Positions 8,722-15,734 of a stretch of DNA of 42,653 nt are shown here, one piece after another; within the stretch, counting starts at the first letter, position 1; each line of letters opens with the position of its first letter. The position numbers and the translations under genes were made by a program. The stretch covers positions 1 to 42,653 of the forward strand of contig JBELLU010000009.1 in the NCBI GenBank assembly GCA_042096455.1. The letters are read 5' to 3'. Below the pieces are notes generated by a model. The model saw nothing but the letters and a program-made list of their open reading frames with translations. It searched no databases and was not told the origin of the DNA. This DNA is from UBA7445 sp042096455. Lineage in GTDB: Bacteria; Verrucomicrobiota; Verrucomicrobiia; Opitutales; Coraliomargaritaceae.

Positions 8722-9366
8722 TTAAGCTTCAGTGGCCTCGGCAGCTGCTTCGGGAGCTTCGGCAGCTGCTTCGGGAGCTTCGGCAGCAGATTCAGCGGCG
8801 GCTTCCTCAGCAGCGATTTCAGAGGTGGATTTACGGAAAGGCATTCCCAGGCAGCGGAGGAGTTCGCGACCCGTTTCATCGTTGCTGGCAGAGGTATTGA
8901 TGCAAATATCCATACCAATGGTAGCAGTTGTACCGTCCGCGCTGATTTCCGGGAAGATGGAATGATCGGTGATGCCGAGGGTGTAGTTGCCCTGACCGTC
9001 GAGTTTGGCGGGCACTCCGCGGAAGTCTCGAATGCAGGGCAAGGCGATAAAAATGAGGCGGGCGAGGAAGTCATACATGGCGCGGCCACGCAGTGTTACC
9101 TTACAACCGATGGGCTGACCCTCGCGGAGTTTGAAGTTTGAAATACTGAGTTTCGCCTTGGTAATGACTGGGCGCTGTCCGGCGATCTTGGTGATCTCAT
9201 CATTCACGTAAGCGACGTGATTTTTGTCGGAGGTTGCGCTGAATCCGGAATTAATGACGACCTTGCTGATCGCGGGGACGACATGGGGATTGTCGAACCC
9301 GAACTTTTTCATCAATTCGGGAATGACTTTCTCAGTGTATTGTTTTTGAAGGAGTGCTTGTTCCAT
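8722..9366 (-). CDS. rplE: 50S ribosomal protein L5 with Ala/Glu/Pro repeat tail
   Basis: 5S rRNA-binding protein that contacts P-site tRNA. The core of ~180 residues includes NPHVVPAISKVVINSG-like sequence and GQRPVITKAKLSISNFKLREG. The final ~35 residues are an alanine/glutamate tail containing a 7-residue unit repeated in tandem (see the DNA repeat), giving 214 aa against about 180 normally. It is 18 bp ahead of rpsN. Confidence 0.97.
   Translation of the reverse strand: MEQALLQKQYTEKVIPELMKKFGFDNPHVVPAISKVVINSGFSATSDKNHVAYVNDEITKIAGQRPVITKAKLSISNFKLREGQPIGCKVTLRGRAMYDFLARLIFIALPCIRDFRGVPAKLDGQGNYTLGITDHSIFPEISADGTTATIGMDICINTSASNDETGRELLRCLGMPFRKSTSEIAAEEAAAESAAEAPEAAAEAPEAAAEATEA
8739..8780. 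repeat. tandem 21-bp repeat in the rplE tail
   Basis: Two identical 21-bp units (8739-8759 and 8760-8780) followed by a partial third from 8781. They are in frame and encode consecutive Ala/Glu/Pro heptads at the C-terminus of L5. Exact DNA identity suggests recent slippage expansion. Confidence 0.9.
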
Positions 9367-9420
9367 TGTTCTACGGCCGGATTTCTGACCCGGCGGCTTG
9401 AGGATTAATAGGCTCGGAAA

Positions 9421-9663
9421 TTATTTGGATTTGGCGTCATACTTCTCGGCGGGCATGACGTTGGAATAATGAATGGGTGCTTCGCGCTGCACAGAGCCCC
9501 CCTCGGGGTTCTCTTGAGTTTTGCGCTCGTATTTGGTGATGAGGTTTACGCCTTCAACGAGGATTTTCTCGGGGGCTTTGACCTCGAGGACCTTGCCGCG
9601 TTTGCCTTTGTGGGCGCCAGCAATGACGACCACTTCCTGTTCGCGTTTGATTGTTTTAGCCAT
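9421..9663 (-). CDS. rplX: 50S ribosomal protein L24
   Basis: 50S assembly initiator with a KOW motif (EVVVIAGAHKGKRGKVLEV). At 80 aa it is at the short end of the family. Its ATG is only 2 bp beyond the rplN stop. A GGAGGT sequence inside the end of rplN, ~11 bases upstream, is a good ribosome binding site and supports coupling to rplN. Confidence 0.97.
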   Translation of the reverse strand: MAKTIKREQEVVVIAGAHKGKRGKVLEVKAPEKILVEGVNLITKYERKTQENPEGGSVQREAPIHYSNVMPAEKYDAKSK

Positions 9664-9665
9664 AA

Positions 9666-10028
9666 CTAGAGTACCTCCGGTGCAAGGGAAATGATTTTCA
9701 TGTACTTGGCGCGCAGCTCACGGGCTACGGGGCCAAAGATGCGGGTGCCTTTGGGATTGCCGTCGGCATTGATGATGACCACGGCGTTGTTGTCGAAGCG
9801 CAGATAGCTGCCATCACCACGGCGAATCGGTGCGACGGTACGCACCACCACGGCCTTGACGACCTCGCCTTTTTTAACGGAGGCATCGGTGGACGCTTCC
9901 TTGACATTGCAGACAATGACATCACCCACCGAAGCAGTGGTCTTGTTTTGACCAAGGCGGCGGATCATTTCGGCGGATTTCGCACCGGTGTTATCCGCGA
10001 TAAAAACACGGCTATTCATCTGTATCAT
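9666..10028 (-). CDS. rplN: 50S ribosomal protein L14
   Basis: Intersubunit bridge protein (B5/B8) and a binding site for silencing factor RsfS, 120 aa. The DNTGAKSAEMIRRLG start region and the GTRIFGPVARELR motif are diagnostic. It is the first gene of the spc segment and follows rpsQ by 52 bp without a visible terminator. Confidence 0.98.
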   Translation of the reverse strand: MIQMNSRVFIADNTGAKSAEMIRRLGQNKTTASVGDVIVCNVKEASTDASVKKGEVVKAVVVRTVAPIRRGDGSYLRFDNNAVVIINADGNPKGTRIFGPVARELRAKYMKIISLAPEVL

Positions 10029-10080
10029 GACTTAAGGCTGTTGAATTGTTGAAACGTTAAATAGAGTGCCGTTTGCGGGC

Positions 10081-10374
10081 TTATGCATCCTTGGTATCGC
10101 CATCGAGCTTGGGAGCACGCTCGAGAACACGGGTGACGCGCCAGCGCTTGAGCTTGCTGATGGGACGGGTTTCCATGATTTCGACACGGTCGCCGATTCC
10201 GCAGTCATTGGCTTCATCGTGGGCGTGAACCACGGTTTTGCGCTTGATCTCCTTGCGGTAAAGCGGGTGCGGGATCTTGTAGAAATAGGTGACCTTGATG
10301 GTCTTGTCGCCGGAACGGCTGGTGACGGTTCCGATGAGGGACTTGCGGGAGTTGCGTGTAGCGGTTGCTTCCAT
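10081..10374 (-). CDS. rpsQ: 30S ribosomal protein S17
   Basis: Small OB-fold 16S rRNA-binding protein, 97 aa. The SLIGTVTSRSGDKTIKVTY segment and the later DRVEIMETRPISKLKRWRV match the family. It is 20 bp after rpmC, the last member of the S10 segment. Confidence 0.97.
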   Translation of the reverse strand: MEATATRNSRKSLIGTVTSRSGDKTIKVTYFYKIPHPLYRKEIKRKTVVHAHDEANDCGIGDRVEIMETRPISKLKRWRVTRVLERAPKLDGDTKDA

Positions 10375-10394
10375 GGTAATGCGGTGCTGGTGGA

Positions 10395-10598
10395 TTAAGC
10401 CTCAGTCGCCGCGAGTTTTTTCTCACGGAGGATGGTTTCGAGACGTGCGATTTCGCGGCGCAGGTTGGTGAATTCATGGGGATGCTCAACCTGTCCGGTC
10501 TGTTTACGCAGGCGGAGGTTTACTTGAGCGTCACGGGCATCACGCAGCTTTTTTTCGATTTCAGCTTCTGACATTTCGCGTATATCTTTAGTGTTCAT
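10395..10598 (-). CDS. rpmC: 50S ribosomal protein L29
   Basis: Two-helix protein beside the exit tunnel, 67 aa. It begins MNTKDIREMSEAEIEKKL and contains the conserved RKQTGQVEHPHEFTNLRREI-type helix, usually ending in IARxxTxL; here IARLETILREKK. It lies in normal order between rplP and rpsQ. Confidence 0.97.
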   Translation of the reverse strand: MNTKDIREMSEAEIEKKLRDARDAQVNLRLRKQTGQVEHPHEFTNLRREIARLETILREKKLAATEA

Positions 10599-10634
10599 TA
10601 GAAGAGCTTGTTCGTTTCTTGGATATGCTTGCGT

Positions 10635-11051
<417 letters not shown>

Positions 11052-11096
11052 GATTCGCGGTGTGGAAAGTTTATTTTAAATTAAAAAAAGATTGGA

Positions 11097-11729
11097 TTAT
11101 TCGGAGTCGTCCTCGGGGAGGCAGATCCAGCATTTGATGCCAATGATGCCGTAAACGGTGCTGGCTTCGCTGAAGCCGTAGTCGATTTTCGCGCGGAGGG
11201 TTTGGAGGGGGACCTTGCCCTCGCGTTGTTGCTCGGTGCGGGCGATGTCGGCGCCACCGAGGCGACCGCTGCATTGAATACGAATACCCTCGGCACCCAT
11301 CGCCATGGTTGTTTGCACAGCGCGTTTCATGGCGCGGCGGAAGGCGATGCGTCGCTCCAGTTGCAGGGCAACGTTTTCAGCAACCAGTTGGGCGGAGAGG
11401 TCGGGGCGCTTGACTTCCTGAATGTCGAGCATGATATCCTTGCCGACCTTCTTGTTGAGCTGAGCCTTGAGCTTATCGAGTTCCTGGCCCTTGCGACCGA
11501 TCACGACGCCCGGGCGGGCCGTGTGAATTTTAACGCGGATACGACCCGAGGCGCGCTCGATGAAGATGCGGGGCACCGAGGCGTAGCGCAGCTTCTTCTC
11601 GAGGAAGGTACGAATGGTGTGGTCTTCCTTAAGGTAGCCGGGGAAGTCTTTTTTGCTGGCGTACCAGCGGGAATCCCAGTCGCGGGTGACTGCTAGGCGG
11701 AAGCCGGTTGGATGCGTTTTTTGTCCCAT
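11097..11729 (-). CDS. rpsC: 30S ribosomal protein S3
   Basis: 30S head protein at the mRNA entry channel with a KH domain. The 210-aa sequence begins MGQKTHPTGFRLAVTRDWDS. The KH region includes HTARPGVVIGRKGQELDKL, and the C-terminal half RAMKRAVQTTMAMGAEGIRI. It ends in acidic residues (PEDDSE). It follows rplV by 23 bp. Confidence 0.98.
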   Translation of the reverse strand: MGQKTHPTGFRLAVTRDWDSRWYASKKDFPGYLKEDHTIRTFLEKKLRYASVPRIFIERASGRIRVKIHTARPGVVIGRKGQELDKLKAQLNKKVGKDIMLDIQEVKRPDLSAQLVAENVALQLERRIAFRRAMKRAVQTTMAMGAEGIRIQCSGRLGGADIARTEQQREGKVPLQTLRAKIDYGFSEASTVYGIIGIKCWICLPEDDSE

Positions 11730-11752
11730 GAGTTTTAGTTAAGCAATTTGGT

Positions 11753-12088
11753 TTAGGCGTCGTCTGTCAGGATGATGCGGATATGGCTGGTGGCCTTTTT
11801 GTAAGGGTGCGCGGAACCGCGTGCTGCGGGGCGGAAACGTTTAAAGGCGGGGCCTTGTTCGACCGTTGCGGACTGAATGGTGAGCGCGTCGGAGGAAAGG
11901 TTGTTGTTGTTTTCAGCGTTCGCGATGGCGGACTTGAGGGTCTTGCTGACAAGTCGTGCCGATTTGCGCGGAATGAAGCGGAGGATTTCGACTGCCTCGG
12001 CGGCATTGCGTCCTTGGATGGCGCGGGTAATATCGCGCACTTTAACGGGCGACATCCGGGCGTATTTGGTATAAGCTTGAACCTGCAT
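11753..12088 (-). CDS. rplV: 50S ribosomal protein L22
   Basis: Exit-tunnel protein whose beta-hairpin helps form the tunnel constriction, 111 aa. It begins MQVQAYTKYARMSPVKVRD, and the hairpin tip region RFRPAARGSAHPYKKATSHI is present. Its upstream neighbour is not rpsS, as usual, but a small exported protein ending 12 bp before it. Confidence 0.98.
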   Translation of the reverse strand: MQVQAYTKYARMSPVKVRDITRAIQGRNAAEAVEILRFIPRKSARLVSKTLKSAIANAENNNNLSSDALTIQSATVEQGPAFKRFRPAARGSAHPYKKATSHIRIILTDDA

Positions 12089-12100
12089 TTTGATGAAGGG

Positions 12101-12472
12101 TTATGAGTTTTGAAAAGTCTTAATACGTGCGATATCACCGGATTGGATGGTGGTCTCGCGGGCGATTTGAAGGATGAGAGCGGCGGCGCGCTGTTCGCGG
12201 GAGGCGATGATGATGACCTCTCCGACGGTACGGTCACCGCGTTCGATGCGGCAGATCATACCCCGGCGCAGGCCTTGGAGCAGTCCCCCTTCGATGACCA
12301 CGAGGTCGGAATCCTCGCCGGCCAGAACTTCCGCGACCGGTGCGGCGCTGGGAGTATAGAGGCCTTCGGCGATAAAGGCGGGTTGCGCAGCGGTCCCGAT
12401 GCAGGGCAAAGCGGTCGCGACGGCGATGAGGCCGGCGATCAGGGCTTTGTGCATTGGGAGACGGATGTGCAT
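12101..12472 (-). CDS. small exported protein of unknown function inside the S10 cluster
   Basis: An ORF of 123 aa (117 if the second Met at 12454 is used) lies between rpsS and rplV. Residues ~7-30 look like a Sec signal peptide: a Lys near the start, a hydrophobic ALIAGLIAVATALP core and a likely cleavage after GTAA. The mature ~95 residues are beta-rich, with a pattern of the type 'VVIEGGLLQGLRRGM...VGEVIII...IQSGDIARI'. This resembles the small barrel seen at the C-terminus of FlgT-like proteins, which is a resemblance by eye only. It shares strand and tight spacing (12 bp to rplV), so it is probably co-transcribed. The function is unknown. Confidence 0.75.
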   Translation of the reverse strand: MHIRLPMHKALIAGLIAVATALPCIGTAAQPAFIAEGLYTPSAAPVAEVLAGEDSDLVVIEGGLLQGLRRGMICRIERGDRTVGEVIIIASREQRAAALILQIARETTIQSGDIARIKTFQNS

Positions 12473-12504
12473 GAACGGTGGGTGTTTATCGATTCGCGGC
12501 AGGG

Positions 12505-12771
12505 TTATTTCTTACCGGCTTGGTGCGACTTAAAGGTACGGGTGGGAGCAAACTCGCCGAGCTTGTGGCCCACCATGTTTTCGGTGACATAAACGGGCAG
12601 GAAGCTGCGTCCGTTATGGACATTGAAGTTGAGTCCCACGAAATCGGGGGTGATGGTGGAGCGTCGTGACCAAGTCTGGATAGGCTTGCGGTCATTGCTG
12701 GCCTGAGCGGCATCCACTTTTTTGGCAAGGTGGGGATCGACGAAGAATCCTTTTTTAACGGAGCGTGACAT
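12505..12771 (-). CDS. rpsS: 30S ribosomal protein S19
   Basis: 30S head protein contacting S13, 88 aa. It begins MSRSVKKGFFVDPHL and contains RSTITPDFVGLNFNVHNGR and VTENMVGHKLGEFAPTRTF, all diagnostic. It lies 18 bp after rplB. Confidence 0.98.
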   Translation of the reverse strand: MSRSVKKGFFVDPHLAKKVDAAQASNDRKPIQTWSRRSTITPDFVGLNFNVHNGRSFLPVYVTENMVGHKLGEFAPTRTFKSHQAGKK

Positions 12772-12789
12772 AAGAAGAATCTCGTTTGA

Positions 12790-13635
12790 TTATTTGCGCT
12801 TCATGGGGCGACCGTTGCGGCGCACCAGAATTTGAGAATTGGTAGGATTAGACTTTTTGCGGGTCGGGAATCCTTTGGAGAGCTGGCCCCAGGGCGACTG
12901 GGGATGACCGCCACCGGAGGTGCGTCCCTCACCACCACCCATGGGGTGATCGACGGGATTCATTGCAACACCGCGGACGCGGGGACGACGACCCAACCAA
13001 CGGTTGCGGCCGGCTTTGCCAAGGCTCTGGTTTTGGTGTTCGTGGTTGCCGACCTCACCGATGGTGGCACGGCACTTGGAGTTCAAGTAACGGATTTCGC
13101 CGGATGGTAGTTTAACAGTAGCACGGTCGCCTTCCACGGAAATGAGTTGGGCGTTTTGTCCGGCGGAACGGGCGATTTGGGCGCCGCGACCGGGATGGAG
13201 CTCAATGGCATGAATCTTGGTGGCTGCCGGAATGAAGCTCAGCGGCATGGAATAGCCGGGCTTGAACTCAACGCGTTTGTCGACATTAAGCAGAACGTCA
13301 CCCGCTTGGACGCCGCGAGGCGCGAGGATGTAACGTTTTTCGCCATCTGCGTAAGCGAGGAGAGCCAGGTTGGCGGAACGATTGGGATCATACTCGATGG
13401 CCTGCACCTTGGCGGGGATGTCAATTTTGTCGCGACGGAAATCGATGATGCGGTAGGCGCGCTTGTGGCCGCCACCACGACGACGGGAAGTGATGCGTCC
13501 GTAGCAGTTGCGTCCCTTCTTGATATGCTTGTGCTTGGTGAGGCGACGCTCCGGCTCTTTTTTAGAGACATCCTGCTTATTGCGGGTCAGGAAGCGCTGT
13601 CCGGGAGTGAGTGGTCTGGAACTGTTGAGTGGCAT
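12790..13635 (-). CDS. rplB: 50S ribosomal protein L2
   Basis: Core 50S protein needed for subunit association and peptidyl transfer, 281 aa. The C-terminal WLGRRPRVRGVAMNPVDHPM with the downstream GGGEGRTSGGGHPQSPWG region contains the essential histidine loop. The central EYDPNRSANLALLAYADGE motif is also present. The length is normal. Confidence 0.98.
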   Translation of the reverse strand: MPLNSSRPLTPGQRFLTRNKQDVSKKEPERRLTKHKHIKKGRNCYGRITSRRRGGGHKRAYRIIDFRRDKIDIPAKVQAIEYDPNRSANLALLAYADGEKRYILAPRGVQAGDVLLNVDKRVEFKPGYSMPLSFIPAATKIHAIELHPGRGAQIARSAGQNAQLISVEGDRATVKLPSGEIRYLNSKCRATIGEVGNHEHQNQSLGKAGRNRWLGRRPRVRGVAMNPVDHPMGGGEGRTSGGGHPQSPWGQLSKGFPTRKKSNPTNSQILVRRNGRPMKRK

Positions 13636-13655
13636 GGCTTGCGTTCTCTAAAGGT

Positions 13656-13946
13656 TTAAACGAGTTCGATGGCATCGCCCTCTTTCAGGGTAACGATGGC
13701 TTTTTTGTGTCCGCCCTTGGTACCAGGACGTCCGCGGCGGGCGCGGTCGGTTTTGGCCTTGGGCTTGCGAATAAGGGTGTTCACGTTGGTAACGGTGACG
13801 TTGAAAACCTGTTCGACCGCGCGGGCGATCTCCTTGCGGTTGGCATCAGGCGCCACCTCAAAGGTGTATTGGTTTTGATTGGCGGCGAGATTGGCAGCCT
13901 TTTCGGTCACGCGATACTCGCGCAGAATTTTGTCAGCGATAATCAT
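13656..13946 (-). CDS. rplW: 50S ribosomal protein L23
   Basis: Exit-tunnel rim protein, docking site for trigger factor and SRP, 96 aa. It includes YRVTEKAANLAANQNQYTFEV and the RRGRPGTKGGHKKAIVTL tail. The ATG at 13946 is 2 bp beyond the rplD stop, suggesting coupled translation. Confidence 0.97.
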   Translation of the reverse strand: MIIADKILREYRVTEKAANLAANQNQYTFEVAPDANRKEIARAVEQVFNVTVTNVNTLIRKPKAKTDRARRGRPGTKGGHKKAIVTLKEGDAIELV

Positions 13947-13948
13947 TT

Positions 13949-14584
13949 TTATTCAGCTCCGTTTGCGCGTGCGAGAATGGTTTCGATGCCTTTGGCACTG
14001 ACAAGGATGTTGGGATAGCGCACTACATCCAATGTGCTGAGGTTGCCGGCTTCGGTAAGAGCAACGCCTTCGATGTTGCGGGCAGCAAGGGCGGCGTTGT
14101 TTTCAAAGGAATCGTCAATGATGAGGACTTTGCCGCGCTCCGGGAGGACGGCGGTGAGGACCTGATTGAAGATCTTGGTTTTGGGCGCCTCGCTTTGGAT
14201 GGCTTCGATAACCGAGATGCGACCTTCGTTAGCACGCTCAAAGAGGGCGCGCTGGAAGGCGAGTTGCTTCATCTTGCGATTGATTTTCTGCGAGTAGTCG
14301 CGGGGCTTGGGGCCGTGAGCGACACCACCGTGGCGTTGGTGGGGGACGCGGCGGGAACCCTGACGAGCGGTACCGCTGCCTTTTTGGCGGAAGAGTTTCT
14401 TACCGGTACCACTGACTTCGGCGCGAGTCTTGGTGCTGGCGTTGCCCTGGCGTTTGTTGGCCTGGTGGGCGATGACAACCTGGCGAAGGGCGGCTACGCC
14501 CTTGTCGTCTTCAAATTGTGGGAATGCCGCGAATTCTTTTTCTTCGCTGCTGGTTCCGTCGGCGGTATAAACTTTAAGTTTCAT
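13949..14584 (-). CDS. rplD: 50S ribosomal protein L4
   Basis: Exit-tunnel protein and, in enteric bacteria, the autogenous regulator of the S10 operon, 211 aa. The extended loop with QKGSGTARQGSRRVPHQRHG followed by GVAHGPKPRDYSQKINRKM is typical. It follows rplC by 23 bp. Confidence 0.98.
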   Translation of the reverse strand: MKLKVYTADGTSSEEKEFAAFPQFEDDKGVAALRQVVIAHQANKRQGNASTKTRAEVSGTGKKLFRQKGSGTARQGSRRVPHQRHGGVAHGPKPRDYSQKINRKMKQLAFQRALFERANEGRISVIEAIQSEAPKTKIFNQVLTAVLPERGKVLIIDDSFENNAALAARNIEGVALTEAGNLSTLDVVRYPNILVSAKGIETILARANGAE

Positions 14585-14607
14585 GTTCGTTTAGGCTGGC
14601 GGTTGGC

Positions 14608-15252
14608 TTATCCCTTGCGGACTTTGTTTTTAACAGCGGAACGGACAGTGAGGAGACTGCCGCGTGCGCCGGGGACGCTTCCCTTGATAAGGATGAGGTT
14701 CTTCTCGGGCACGACCTTCACAACCGTGAGGTTTTGAACGGTGCGCTGCACGTCACCCATGTGACCGGGCATTTTCTTGCCTTTAATAACGTGACCGGGC
14801 CACTGGCACATACCGTAGGAACCACCGCGACGGTGGAACATGGAACCGTGCGAGGCGGGGCCACCGGCAAAACCGTAGCGTTTGACGACGCCCTGGAAAC
14901 CGCGACCCTTGGAAGTTCCGATGACGTCGATCTTTTGACCGGCTTCGAAATGTTCGACGGTGAGGACGTCACCGACGTTCAAGTCGTGGTCGCCATTGGT
15001 GCGGAATTCGCTGAGTTCGGCCTGTGCTTCAACTCCGGCTTTTTCAAAGTGACCGCGGGCGGCTTTGGAGAGGCGCTGTGCTTTTTGGGCACGGAAGCCA
15101 ATTTGCACGGCGTTATATCCATCGGTCTCGTCTGACTTGACCTGAGTTACAGGGCAGGGACCGGCTTCGATGACGGTAACGGGTATCATACGATTTGCAT
15201 CGTCGAATACCTGTGTCATACCTATCTTTTTACCTAGTAGGGCTACGTTCAT
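14608..15252 (-). CDS. rplC: 50S ribosomal protein L3
   Basis: 50S assembly initiator whose loop reaches the peptidyl-transferase centre, 214 aa. It has LLGKKIGMTQVFDDANRMIP at the N-terminus and TSKGRGFQGVVKRYGFAGGP and GSYGMCQWPGHVIKGKKMPG in the loop; the Gln that is methylated in E. coli lies in this loop. It is separated from rpsJ by an unusually long 152-bp spacer. Confidence 0.98.
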   Translation of the reverse strand: MNVALLGKKIGMTQVFDDANRMIPVTVIEAGPCPVTQVKSDETDGYNAVQIGFRAQKAQRLSKAARGHFEKAGVEAQAELSEFRTNGDHDLNVGDVLTVEHFEAGQKIDVIGTSKGRGFQGVVKRYGFAGGPASHGSMFHRRGGSYGMCQWPGHVIKGKKMPGHMGDVQRTVQNLTVVKVVPEKNLILIKGSVPGARGSLLTVRSAVKNKVRKG

Positions 15253-15349
15253 AAACTAATTGGCAGGTGGAACAGGGGCTCCGTTTGGTTTAGACCTGCG
15301 TTAGAGATTAAAATTGTGGAAAGATCGCTGTTAGAGGAGCGAGCGCGAG

Positions 15350-15378
15350 AGAAAAGGTTGTTTTTTCGCGCGCGTCAA
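15350..15378 (-). promoter_or_regulatory. possible internal promoter between rpsJ and rplC
   Basis: On the minus strand TTGACG (15373-15378) is followed after 17 bases by TTTTCT (15350-15355). The -35 matches well; the -10 is weak (3 of 6). It lies in the 152-bp rpsJ-rplC spacer, about 100 bp upstream of rplC, and overlaps a hairpin formed by GCGCGA (15343-15348) and TCGCGC (15366-15371). It could be a promoter or a leader structure. Confidence 0.25.
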
Positions 15379-15404
15379 GACCTGATTTTAGAAATTTCCA
15401 AGTT

Positions 15405-15713
15405 CTAGACATTAATTGAAATATCGACACCGGCTGGGAGGTTGAGCTTCTTCAACTCGTCGACGGTGGCGGCGGTGGGTTCAATGATGTCAATGAGTCG
15501 CTTGTGGGTACGGACTTCGAATTGCTCCATCGCCTTTTTATTGACGTGAACGGAACGATTGACGGTGAATTTCTCAATGCGGGTGGGCATGGGAACGGGA
15601 CCGGCAACGCGGGCTCCGGAGCGTTTGGCAGTCTCGACAATGTCCAGGGCGGACTGGTCAACAACGCGGTAATCAAAGCCTTTAAGGCGGATACGAATTT
15701 TAGGTGCACTCAT
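15405..15713 (-). CDS. rpsJ: 30S ribosomal protein S10 (NusE)
   Basis: 30S head protein that also acts as the NusE transcription antitermination factor. The 102-aa sequence begins MSAPKIRIRLKGFDYRVVD and contains GPVPMPTRIEKFTVNRSVHV and FEVRTHKRLIDIIEP, all typical. It lies 21 bp after fusA; there is no tuf gene between them. Confidence 0.98.
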   Translation of the reverse strand: MSAPKIRIRLKGFDYRVVDQSALDIVETAKRSGARVAGPVPMPTRIEKFTVNRSVHVNKKAMEQFEVRTHKRLIDIIEPTAATVDELKKLNLPAGVDISINV

Positions 15714-15734
15714 AGTTGGTATTGGTTGGTTGAA

